Assembly: GCA_002453155.1 (NCBI GenBank)
Contig: DKGG01000012.1
Location: 1 to 28,887, forward strand
Direction: 5' to 3'
Length of the DNA: 28,887 nucleotides
DNA from: Bdellovibrionaceae bacterium UBA6776
Lineage (GTDB): Bacteria > Bdellovibrionota > Bdellovibrionia > Bdellovibrionales > UBA1609
The notes below the pieces were generated by a model. That model saw nothing but the letters and a program-made list of their open reading frames with translations, did not search any database and was not told where the DNA came from. Below, one piece after another: positions 16,623-23,786 of the stretch; the stretch's first letter is position 1, and every line of letters begins with the position of its first letter. The position numbers and the translations under genes were made by a program.

Positions 16623-16716
16623 GAGGCCTTATAGCAAAGCCTAAGACATTGCGCATCATAATTCTGGAATTCGTCCTTGAAGCCCTCACTCGAGATCTCT
16701 AAACTCGCGAAACATC

Positions 16717-19020
16717 ATGACGGATATGAAAAAAATTACAGAAAATTTGAACCCCACTCAGCGGGAAGCCGTTGAGACTTTGAATGGTCCCCTGCTGATT
16801 CTGGCCGGTGCCGGCTCGGGAAAAACCCGAGTTCTTACCCACCGAATTGTGAACCTGGTGGCTCAAGGCGAAGCCTCTGTGGACCAAATCTTGGCGGTGA
16901 CTTTTACCAATAAAGCCGCACGAGAAATGGAAGCGCGAGTAGTTGGCCTTCTGGGTGATATTGGCATTCCGGTTTACGACCGTTTGTGGATCAGCACCTT
17001 TCACTCCAGTTGTGTTCGCATTTTGCGAGAAGACATTCACCTTTTAGGCTATCAGCCCTTTTTCACCATCTATGATGATGCCGATCAAAAATCAGTTCTT
17101 AAAAAAGTTTTGAACCAACTGAATATCAACGAGAAGAACCATCCCGTAAAAGCCTTTCAAGGTCGCATCAACGAAGCCAAACAATTGGGACTTACTCCTT
17201 CAGACATCAGCAAACGTCCCCATGGAATCATGGATTCCAAAAGTTTGGATGTGTACCGACAGTACGAAGAAGAGTTGAAACGCGCCAATGCTCTTGATTT
17301 TGGGGATTTGCTTTTAAAAACCCACGAGCTTTTTGAAAACTATCCTGCCATTTTGGAAAAGTATCAAAATCGCTTTCAATACATTTCGGTGGATGAGTAT
17401 CAAGACACCAACCACATTCAATATTTGATTGTTAAAAAGTTGGCCAGCAAACATCGAAATCTTTGCGTGGTGGGGGATGAAGATCAGTCCATTTATTCTT
17501 GGAGGGGTGCGGACATCACCAACATTCTGGAGTTCGAAAAAGATTTTCCTGAATGCAAGGTTGTAAAACTGGAACAAAACTACCGCTCGACCAAAACAAT
17601 TGTGGAAGCCGCTTCGTTTTTGATTAAGAACAATACCCAAAGAAAAGACAAAACGCTTTTTACGGAAAATTCCAGTGGAGATAAAATTCGCATTCACGAA
17701 GAATTGAATGAATACGAAGAAGCACGTTTTGTTGTGAACTCCATCAAACAACATTTGGATACGGACCCACGATCTCCAAATGATTTTGCTGTTTTTTACC
17801 GAACCAACGCTCAATCACGGGTGCTGGAAGATCTTTTGCGCTCTAATGGAATTGCCTACAAAATCGTGGGTGGCGTGAAGTTCTATGAACGTCTTGAAAT
17901 CAAAGATGTGTTGGCCTATTTGAAAGTTTTGGTCAATCCCAGTGACGATGTGGCTGTAAAACGCATCATCAACACTCCCGCTCGCGGAATTGGAAAGACG
18001 ACGGTTGATAAAATTGAACAGTTTGGGATCACTCACAAGTTGAGCTTTTTTGATTCGATCTTGCAGGTGGCAGAACAAAGATTGGTGCATGCCGGAGCTG
18101 CGAAAAAACTGCGTGGTTTTCATCATTTGATTTCTGGATTGATGGAATCCATGAAAACTTCAAAACCCTTAGAAGTGTTTTTGGATGTGTTGGATCAAAC
18201 CGGTTACGTCCTTCGACTGAAGGAAGAAAATACGGCGGAGTCTCAATCACGCATCGACAACTTGGAAGAACTTTCCAACGCCATTCGCCAGTTTGAACAA
18301 GAGCGTGGTGAGGAAGCTTCATTGATGGGATTTTTGGAAGAGGTCGCGTTGGTTTCGGACATTGACCAAACAGACATGGACCAGCCGTCTGTGACCTTAA
18401 TGACTTTGCACATTTCAAAAGGCTTGGAGTTTCCCGTCGTATTCATGGTGGGAATGGAGGAAGGACTCTTTCCCTCTGGCAGATCTTTTGAAAGCGGAGA
18501 TCCCGATGGCTTGGAAGAAGAACGTCGCTTGGCCTATGTGGGGATGACTCGCGCTCGGGAAGTTTTGTACATGACCTATGCCCGCTCTCGCCGCGTTTGG
18601 GGCCAAGAACAAAGTCATCCTCCCAGTCGATTTTTAAAAGAACTTCCCGAGTCCAATGTAGAGCGCAAGTCTCGCATTTCGCGTCCCGCGTTTTTGGACC
18701 GTCACGGCGGAGCCTCTTCGTTCGGCGGAGCTTCTTCTTACGGTGGAAATTCCGGCGGTGGCTACGGAAACGGACATGCCGCTGCAAAGGGTTCCCGTGG
18801 ATCAAAGAATGCAGATCCATTTCCCGATTATGAAAATGAAAGCCACGACATGAGTGCGCGCTCCTTTCAAAAAGGGATGCGTGTTCGACATCCCACTTTT
18901 GGAGTGGGCTCCATCTTTCAAGTGGAAGGAAGCGGTGACACTCAAAAAGTCAGCGTGGTGTTTCAAGACCAATCTTTTAGAAAGTTTGTCGCCAAATACG
19001 CCCGCCTCGAGCTGGTCTAA
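16717..19020 (+). CDS. Superfamily 1A DNA helicase, PcrA/UvrD type
   Basis: A 767-residue 3'-5' helicase with all SF1A motifs: Q motif LNPTQREAV (11-19), Walker A GAGSGKT (31-37), motif Ia (VTFTNKAAREM), motif II VDEYQDTN (225-232), motif III GDEDQSIYSWRGA (253-265), motif IV QNYRST, motif V (LMTLHISKGLEFPVVFMVGM) and motif VI (EERRLAYVGMTRAR). The C-terminal tail has a Gly/Ser-rich linker, then a Tudor-like domain (RVRHPTFGVGSIF...) that in PcrA/UvrD contacts RNA polymerase. It acts in nucleotide excision repair, mismatch repair and removal of stalled complexes. PcrA and UvrD cannot be separated here. A second ATG three codons downstream is possible. It is convergent with kamA. Confidence 0.93.
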   Translation: MTDMKKITENLNPTQREAVETLNGPLLILAGAGSGKTRVLTHRIVNLVAQGEASVDQILAVTFTNKAAREMEARVVGLLGDIGIPVYDRLWISTFHSSCVRILREDIHLLGYQPFFTIYDDADQKSVLKKVLNQLNINEKNHPVKAFQGRINEAKQLGLTPSDISKRPHGIMDSKSLDVYRQYEEELKRANALDFGDLLLKTHELFENYPAILEKYQNRFQYISVDEYQDTNHIQYLIVKKLASKHRNLCVVGDEDQSIYSWRGADITNILEFEKDFPECKVVKLEQNYRSTKTIVEAASFLIKNNTQRKDKTLFTENSSGDKIRIHEELNEYEEARFVVNSIKQHLDTDPRSPNDFAVFYRTNAQSRVLEDLLRSNGIAYKIVGGVKFYERLEIKDVLAYLKVLVNPSDDVAVKRIINTPARGIGKTTVDKIEQFGITHKLSFFDSILQVAEQRLVHAGAAKKLRGFHHLISGLMESMKTSKPLEVFLDVLDQTGYVLRLKEENTAESQSRIDNLEELSNAIRQFEQERGEEASLMGFLEEVALVSDIDQTDMDQPSVTLMTLHISKGLEFPVVFMVGMEEGLFPSGRSFESGDPDGLEEERRLAYVGMTRAREVLYMTYARSRRVWGQEQSHPPSRFLKELPESNVERKSRISRPAFLDRHGGASSFGGASSYGGNSGGGYGNGHAAAKGSRGSKNADPFPDYENESHDMSARSFQKGMRVRHPTFGVGSIFQVEGSGDTQKVSVVFQDQSFRKFVAKYARLELV

Positions 19021-19039
19021 CCCTTCATTGACACACCGA

Positions 19040-20305
19040 TTACAGATTTTGGTGCCTGGCACCTAAATCTGCGGCGTTTTGGTTGCCGTAGGATTGGTTT
19101 TTTAATCGTTCCCATTCGTTCAAATATTCCTCGGACAAAAAGGGATCGATCACATCTTCCGGAAAAGGATTGATGTAACTTGCCTCGAATCCGTCCCAAC
19201 CTTTAAAGCGAGAATGAGAATCTGAACGCTCCAGTTCAAACTGAGGAGTCAAGCCAACCTTTCCTCCCCCGCCTGGAATGTCTAAAGACAGTGAAGGAAG
19301 TGCCAAACCGCTCAAGCGGCCCCAAAGTTCGCGCTGAATCTTTAATGAATTTTGAATGGAGGTTTGAAAGTGCTCGGTCCCCTCGGAAGGGTCGCAATGA
19401 AACATGTAGTAAGGTTTTACTCGAAGACTCAATAACCTTCGAGACAAAGACTGCACCAAAGCTTCGTGATTGTTCACTCCATTTAAAAGAACCATTTGGT
19501 TCATCACGGGAAAACCGTTGTTCACAAGCAAGGTCAACGCTTCTGCGGCTTCCAAACTGAGTTCTTGAGGATGATTGAAATGGGTCATCACAAAAATCGG
19601 ATGATACTTCTTCATCATCTGCACCAATTCCTCATCCACTCTCATGGGACAGACCACGGGCATACGCGTTCCGATACGAATGATTTCGATGTGTGGAATT
19701 TCGCGAAGATCCTGCAAAACTTTTTCGAGACGAGAGGTGGACAGAGTTAAAGGATCCCCTCCAGACAAAATCACTTCGCGAATGCCCTTGTTGTTTCGAA
19801 TGTACTCCAAAGATTTTTCATAAGGTGAAGTTCGAACGAAAGCACTGAGCTTTCCGGTAAATCTTTTTCGAGTGCAATAGCGGCAATAAACACTGCACAT
19901 GTCTGTGACCAAAAATAAAACGCGGTCCGGATAACGATGAATCAATCGTTCATTGATCGAGTGGCGCTCTTCCCCCAAAGGATCCTTCATTTGCTGACCC
20001 AAATTTTGAAGCTCTTTTTTATGGGGCATCAACATTTGGCGGATGGGGTCCTCGGGATTGGACGAATCCGAAAGAGCCGCATAATAAGGAGTGGTCTGAA
20101 TCCGAAACAGTCCTTGATGAAGATCAAAAGCTTCTTCTTCATCATTTGTGAGCTTTCCAAAGTGCTTGATGTGGTCGTCCTTATATTTAAGGACATGGGC
20201 CATTTGCCATTTCCAATCCTGCCAGTTCTCAGGAGAAATGTGCGCCGGGCGCAAGCTTTTAAAGACAAAAGGAGAGCGAAAATTCATAGGCCTCTGGATT
20301 AACAT
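19040..20305 (-). CDS. kamA: Lysine 2,3-aminomutase (radical SAM, KamA family)
   Basis: A 421-residue radical-SAM/PLP enzyme converting L-lysine to beta-lysine. The iron-sulfur motif is C137-x3-C141-x2-C144 (CSVYCRYC). PLP binds K349 in PGGGGK. D305 (HCDPSEG) and D342 (LDIPGGGGK) lie 44 and 7 residues before that lysine, the same spacing as the two aspartates that hold the substrate epsilon-amino group in clostridial enzyme; glutamate aminomutases lack them. Length matches KamA rather than the shorter EpmB, though a role in EF-P modification is not excluded; no efp or epmA gene is nearby. The C-terminus is encoded by a palindrome. A start at codon 7 (20287, AGAGG just upstream) is equally possible. 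Confidence 0.88.
   Translation of the reverse strand: MLIQRPMNFRSPFVFKSLRPAHISPENWQDWKWQMAHVLKYKDDHIKHFGKLTNDEEEAFDLHQGLFRIQTTPYYAALSDSSNPEDPIRQMLMPHKKELQNLGQQMKDPLGEERHSINERLIHRYPDRVLFLVTDMCSVYCRYCTRKRFTGKLSAFVRTSPYEKSLEYIRNNKGIREVILSGGDPLTLSTSRLEKVLQDLREIPHIEIIRIGTRMPVVCPMRVDEELVQMMKKYHPIFVMTHFNHPQELSLEAAEALTLLVNNGFPVMNQMVLLNGVNNHEALVQSLSRRLLSLRVKPYYMFHCDPSEGTEHFQTSIQNSLKIQRELWGRLSGLALPSLSLDIPGGGGKVGLTPQFELERSDSHSRFKGWDGFEASYINPFPEDVIDPFLSEEYLNEWERLKNQSYGNQNAADLGARHQNL
19043..19071. repeat. GGTGCC/GGCACC palindrome at the helicase-kamA junction
   Basis: Arms of 14 bases (19043-19056 and 19058-19071) pair with one mismatch (T50 against T64); the core is GGTGCCTGGCACC. It lies 22 bases after the helicase stop and forms the last sense codons of kamA. 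It may act as a bidirectional terminator-like stem, but there is no clear T-tract after it on the helicase side. It is also compatible with a dispersed REP-like element, sharing GGT(G/A)CCTG with the larger palindromes at 23602 and 28819. Confidence 0.65.
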
Positions 20306-20529
20306 ATTTTGTCAGTTTGAGCCTGTCTAAAAGATCTGCAGCGGTAAGTGTCTAAAAAGACTAGCTCTTTAAGGAACCCAGGGAAGGACCCCCAAAAGGT
20401 TAAACACCTGGGAGGGGCTTCAAGCGCCCGTCCTAGATTTCATTTTTTCCCGTGATTTAAGGTGTTTAGGAGGAATTTGACGGTTTGGACCGGTTCTTGG
20501 ACTCCTGAAAGGTGAAAGAGGAGGTTTTT
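20306..20529 (+). promoter_or_regulatory. Structured leader before the secreted coiled-coil gene
   Basis: This 224-base gap holds CCCAGG (about 20377) that can pair with CCTGGG (about 20408), and a GGGGC-TTCAA-GCGCCC hairpin after it. AGGAGG at 20468-20473 is followed after three bases by a TTG-started 12-codon frame (TVWTGSWTPER after the start) ending in TGA at 20513-20515, just before the true ribosome site. CTCCT (20502-20506) can pair with AGGAG (20519-20523) of that site. Together these suggest translational control, but no known riboswitch class was recognised. Confidence 0.3.
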
Positions 20530-21909
20530 ATGTCTTCAAAACTATTATCCGCAGTGATGTCTGCAGGCCTAAGCGTGGCTTTGCTGCAAGCGCCCTCACT
20601 GGCAATGGCCGGTGAACGTGAACCCGCCTCCTCGCGCACGGACAACTGTTCGGACATTCGAACCCGTTTGAATGACAGCACCACAAGTGCCACCTGCGAA
20701 ATTGTCACTCAAGAAAAATATGGCAGCGCCACTCGCGAATACCGAACTACCATTCAGGTCGAAAAGGTTGTCAAAGAAGTGGACGGAAAAAAAGAAGTCC
20801 TTGGATACCGTGCTCAAGCAGACACCGAAGGTGGATGTGATGAGTGTGGAGTTAAAACCAATGGTTCGACCACCTTTCAAGATTTCGACAAGAACGCATC
20901 GCTGACTGATGTGATCAATTTCATGCGAGAAAAAACTCCAGAAAAAGAAAAAGACTTGAACAAAGCCATCAACGAAAAATTGACAGAGAAGCGAAAGATC
21001 GAACGCTGCTTGATCGATGAATCTGGCGAGAAGTTGAATGACGAAGAACAGTTGACCTGTAAAATGGATAAACTGGAAAGCATGGATGACGAGAAAGAAG
21101 CAGACAAATATTTTAAAGGTCAGTTAAAAGATAAGCTGGAAGAGATGCTCAATAGCGACAATGAAAGCGAGCGCAAAAAAGCCCTTGAGATGCTTGGAAG
21201 TTTAAAGTCTGTGGACTTTTCCTCTGATGTTAAAGCTGAAATCAAACAAACACTTGCAGTCGAAAAAGGGAAGTCTCAAGTTCAAGAGGAGTTGGCACAA
21301 ATCCGCGGCATTTTACAAAACGCAAGCATGATTCAAAATCCTCAGGCAAGACAGCAATATTTGAATCTGGCTAAGAGTCGCTATCAAAGGATGGAAAATG
21401 CCATCAACCAAATTCAGCAACAGGAAGTGATGAAAGCCACTCAGTCTGGAAAGGTCGCGGATCTTTCTGTGACCAATGCCATGAGAGAAACATTAACTCA
21501 GGCAATGAGTACAGACAGTGCTTTGATGGCCCTTATGGGAACACCGAATGCACACAACTCTGCTCGCGTGGTGCGCGGCGGAACCGGAATTCCTGACAAT
21601 CAATTGTTGATTCAAATTCCTCAAGTGGGCGCACCAACCAACACCACCTTCCCGACAGCTCCAAATGCCGTAAATGGCGCCACTCCCAATCCGACCGGTG
21701 GTCGAGGCGCTGTGAGCGGATCGCGAGTTCCCGTGGGCGGAGCGGCTGTGATTAATCAAAATCCAGGCATCCCCGTAAATGGTGTTCAACCTTATCCTCA
21801 ACAAGTGATTGGCGGACAGGTGGTCGGACAACCCATGGGAGTTTACAATCCGGTTCGACCCATGGGGCCACAGTTCATGAATGGAATTCCCGCCGTTCGC
21901 ATGCAGTAA
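20530..21909 (+). CDS. Secreted coiled-coil protein with Pro/Gly/Asn-rich tail, unknown function
   Basis: A 459-residue protein, start at 20530 with AGAGGAGG five bases upstream (an earlier ATG at 20512 lacks one). Signal peptide MSSKLLSAVMSAGLSVALLQ, cleaved near AMA-GER. The N-terminal domain has paired cysteines (DNCSDIR, TCEIV, GCDECG). Residues of about 120-300 are highly charged, Lys/Glu-rich and probably coiled-coil (EKEKDLNKAINEKLTEKRK). The last ~110 residues are rich in Pro, Gly, Asn, Gln and Val with no charge clusters, resembling surface or matrix-exposed low-complexity tails. I do not recognise a family. It is a single-gene unit ended by a strong terminator. Confidence 0.7.
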   Translation: MSSKLLSAVMSAGLSVALLQAPSLAMAGEREPASSRTDNCSDIRTRLNDSTTSATCEIVTQEKYGSATREYRTTIQVEKVVKEVDGKKEVLGYRAQADTEGGCDECGVKTNGSTTFQDFDKNASLTDVINFMREKTPEKEKDLNKAINEKLTEKRKIERCLIDESGEKLNDEEQLTCKMDKLESMDDEKEADKYFKGQLKDKLEEMLNSDNESERKKALEMLGSLKSVDFSSDVKAEIKQTLAVEKGKSQVQEELAQIRGILQNASMIQNPQARQQYLNLAKSRYQRMENAINQIQQQEVMKATQSGKVADLSVTNAMRETLTQAMSTDSALMALMGTPNAHNSARVVRGGTGIPDNQLLIQIPQVGAPTNTTFPTAPNAVNGATPNPTGGRGAVSGSRVPVGGAAVINQNPGIPVNGVQPYPQQVIGGQVVGQPMGVYNPVRPMGPQFMNGIPAVRMQ

Positions 21910-21959
21910 TCTCTCAGATTGAATTTAGACTCTACCCTGGTTTAGGCGTCCCGTTTTTC

Positions 21960-22163
21960 CTACCCCACTTTGCGACGAGAAGGCACCCGCCTTCTCTGGT
22001 CGTTTTTAGAGGAGACGGGAATCGGCACCAACTTCTTTTTAGGTGGAAAAACTTTTGAAATTAAGTTTTCTAGCCATTCCTGGAGTTTGGAAAAAGCCTC
22101 TGATCGAAGGAAGATCGTCTCCGTCAAAGAAAGATCTTCCTCAGAACCGCGAAAGGAATTCAA
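21960..22163 (-). CDS. Possible small protein, TTG start, third gene of lipoprotein operon
   Basis: A 67-codon frame beginning with TTG one base after the preceding gene's stop; GAAGGA lies 7 bases upstream, a good ribosome site. The product is charged, with an amphipathic stretch (FSKLQEWLENLISKVF) and a basic C-terminus (QRRRVPSRRKVG). No signal peptide, no recognised family. Its last codons coincide with the terminator of the opposing gene, so the 3' end of the frame is constrained by that hairpin. It might be chance, but position and ribosome site favour a real gene. Confidence 0.4.
   Translation of the reverse strand: MNSFRGSEEDLSLTETIFLRSEAFSKLQEWLENLISKVFPPKKKLVPIPVSSKNDQRRRVPSRRKVG
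21973..22007 (+). terminator. Intrinsic terminator of the secreted coiled-coil gene
   Basis: GAGAAGGC (21977-21984), loop ACCC, GCCTTCTC (21989-21996), an outer CGAC/GTCG pair with a two-base bulge, then TTTTT (22003-22007). It overlaps the 3' end of the minus-strand small gene at 21960-22163. Confidence 0.85.
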
Positions 22164-22164
22164 C

Positions 22165-22698
22165 TTAGTTTCCTTCAGAAGAATCTTCGTGGGAAGATTT
22201 GCAGTAGGTCTCTAAGTTCCAAGATTCCTTTTCCGCTGTTTTCAAACAGGTGGGACGAAGGTGAATTAATTTTTCGGGATCATCAATTTTTCGTGTCAAT
22301 TGATTGAATCGTTTCGCATCCACCGCTCGGTAAGTAAAGCTTAAGGAATTTCCCGAAATCTTAGGACTGGAAAGTTTCACATCACAGTAGTTCTGAACAT
22401 TTAAAAGTGGAGCTTCGCTGGCAGACTTGTAGAACTTCTTGTCGCAGCTTCCTCGAACTTCCAATTGATAGGGAACTCCCATGATGTTTTCCACTCTTTG
22501 AATGACCACATAAACATCTCCACCTTTGGAGTTGGAAAGTTTGTGAGTCTTCAAAATTTCAGAACGAACTTCTTGAGCAGACACTTTTACAGAAACCAAA
22601 GACACCAACAAGATCAGGAGCAAGTGCGCCCAGAAACCTTTGCTTTTGTTTTGGCTTTGAATTTGATGCTTATAAATATGTTGCGTTACTTTTGTCAT
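22165..22698 (-). CDS. Secreted or membrane-anchored protein of unknown function
   Basis: A 177-residue protein with a long basic N-region then a hydrophobic segment (HLLLILLVSLVSVKVSAQ), a signal peptide or anchor. The mature part has four cysteines (GSCDKK, NYCDVK, PTCLKT, TYCKSS) and beta-strand-like alternation (VYVVIQRVENI, YQLEVRG). No family recognised. It starts two bases after the stop of the extensin-like lipoprotein gene and is clearly in the same operon, so a partner role at the envelope is inferred. Confidence 0.65.
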   Translation of the reverse strand: MTKVTQHIYKHQIQSQNKSKGFWAHLLLILLVSLVSVKVSAQEVRSEILKTHKLSNSKGGDVYVVIQRVENIMGVPYQLEVRGSCDKKFYKSASEAPLLNVQNYCDVKLSSPKISGNSLSFTYRAVDAKRFNQLTRKIDDPEKLIHLRPTCLKTAEKESWNLETYCKSSHEDSSEGN

Positions 22699-22700
22699 GG

Positions 22701-23507
22701 TTATGCTCCTGCACAGAAGGGAAATGAAAGATGAATGTGATCATTGTGTAGCGAGTTTCGGCCAGGAACCGAAGAGCTGTTGTGTCCAATGGAACCTTGA
22801 TATTCCGTTTGACCAGAAACACAGTTGGACGGCATGGTTGCTTTCCAACAGCCTCTAAACTCGTCATAAAATTTTGCAGTGGCGCCTCGGAAGTCATTGA
22901 TGTTCGTGCTGACCCGAGTGACGTTGCCCTGAGAATCAATCAAATTGAAGTACTTAATGTCCAACGCTCTTGCATAAGCATGCATGCTCAAGCGGGTGGA
23001 ATTTCGAGCGGTGCGATCGTTGTAAGAACCCACATGATGAACAAACACCCGCGACACTTGAGAATAGTTCGCCTTGGAAGCCGCTTTTTCCACACAGGTA
23101 AAAAAGTGGCGGTTCAAGTGAGTTACAAACTTGTCATAAAGATAAGCGTTACCACAGGAGGTGTTTGACAAATAACCACCACGAATCACCGCGGTGCTGT
23201 GACAGCCTTCCCACTTCAACGCCTGGTTGCGCGCCAAACTGTAATGCCTTCCATTGTTATAGAAGTACACTTTAGGATCTGGCTCCTCGACAGGTGGAAT
23301 GTCATCGTCTGGATCCTCTTCAGGATCAATGGGAGTCACCTCGTCGATGGGACCTGCACCCAAGTCGTCCTGTTGAGAAGACGAATCTTGATAAGAGGCC
23401 CAGTCGGTCTCGGATCCGCCACCGGCACAACCTGAAAAATAGGCCGAAAGAATGAGAAGTGTACCAAGTTGAGATAATTTTTTGAGTGTCGAGTGTTGTG
23501 TTTTCAT
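22701..23507 (-). CDS. Extensin-like / M15-type zinc peptidase lipoprotein
   Basis: A 268-residue lipoprotein; signal LGTLLILSAYFSGC with lipid cysteine C27. An acidic Pro/Asp/Glu linker (about 45-78) precedes the catalytic domain. H176 and D183 (SMHAYARALDI) and the HNDHIH motif (254-259) are the zinc ligands of the LAS/M15 peptidase superfamily, in the arrangement of the extensin-like C-terminal domain. These enzymes typically cut peptidoglycan peptides. The start at 23507 is preferred over the ATG at 23531 because it begins the lipoprotein signal and because a -10 box at 23544-23549 would leave little leader for the longer form. It is the first of a two- or three-gene operon. Confidence 0.82.
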   Translation of the reverse strand: MKTQHSTLKKLSQLGTLLILSAYFSGCAGGGSETDWASYQDSSSQQDDLGAGPIDEVTPIDPEEDPDDDIPPVEEPDPKVYFYNNGRHYSLARNQALKWEGCHSTAVIRGGYLSNTSCGNAYLYDKFVTHLNRHFFTCVEKAASKANYSQVSRVFVHHVGSYNDRTARNSTRLSMHAYARALDIKYFNLIDSQGNVTRVSTNINDFRGATAKFYDEFRGCWKATMPSNCVSGQTEYQGSIGHNSSSVPGRNSLHNDHIHLSFPFCAGA

Positions 23508-23543
23508 GGAGGCCTCATCGGCCCCACCCAAGGTCTATTTAGA

Positions 23544-23549
23544 ATTATA
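23544..23549 (-). promoter_or_regulatory. -10 box of the extensin-like lipoprotein gene
   Basis: A perfect TATAAT on the minus strand, about 37 bases before the chosen start. No good -35 hexamer lies 16-18 bases upstream, so it would be a weak or activated promoter. Confidence 0.45.
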
Positions 23550-23601
23550 TCTCGGCCCCCGCTAAAAGCCTTATTGCACCCAAATTCCCCGATTTTTGTC
23601 T

Positions 23602-23664
23602 AAAAGGTACCTGCTTCCTTTTCTGATATGCGGCGCATATCAGAAAAGGAAGCAGGTACCTTTT
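23602..23664. repeat. Long perfect palindrome, copy 1 (30-bp arms, 3-base loop)
   Basis: The left arm 23602-23631 begins AAAAGGTACCTGCTTCC and ends GATATGC; the right arm 23635-23664 is its exact reverse complement; the loop is GGC. It lies between the terminator of the porin gene and the promoter of the lipoprotein gene. A second copy is at 28819-28887. The two differ by a paired change, T624-A642 here against C844-G862 there, so the hairpin itself is conserved. It is most likely a dispersed REP/MITE-like element. Confidence 0.92.
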
Positions 23665-23666
23665 TG

Positions 23667-23701
23667 CAAAAAAAAAGAACCCAGGGGAATTACCCCCTGG
23701 G
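23667..23701 (-). terminator. Intrinsic terminator of the porin-like gene
   Basis: Read on the minus strand: CCCAGGGG, a six-base loop, CCCCTGGG (8-bp stem, 23680-23687 with 23694-23701), then TTC and nine T. The T-tract nearly abuts the long palindrome. Confidence 0.88.
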
Positions 23702-23786
23702 CCCTGCACACCACTATCACCATCTTGTTGTATTCAATGCTGCAAATTCGAATGGTGAAAAATCTAAGCTGTCATCATGCTGCTTC

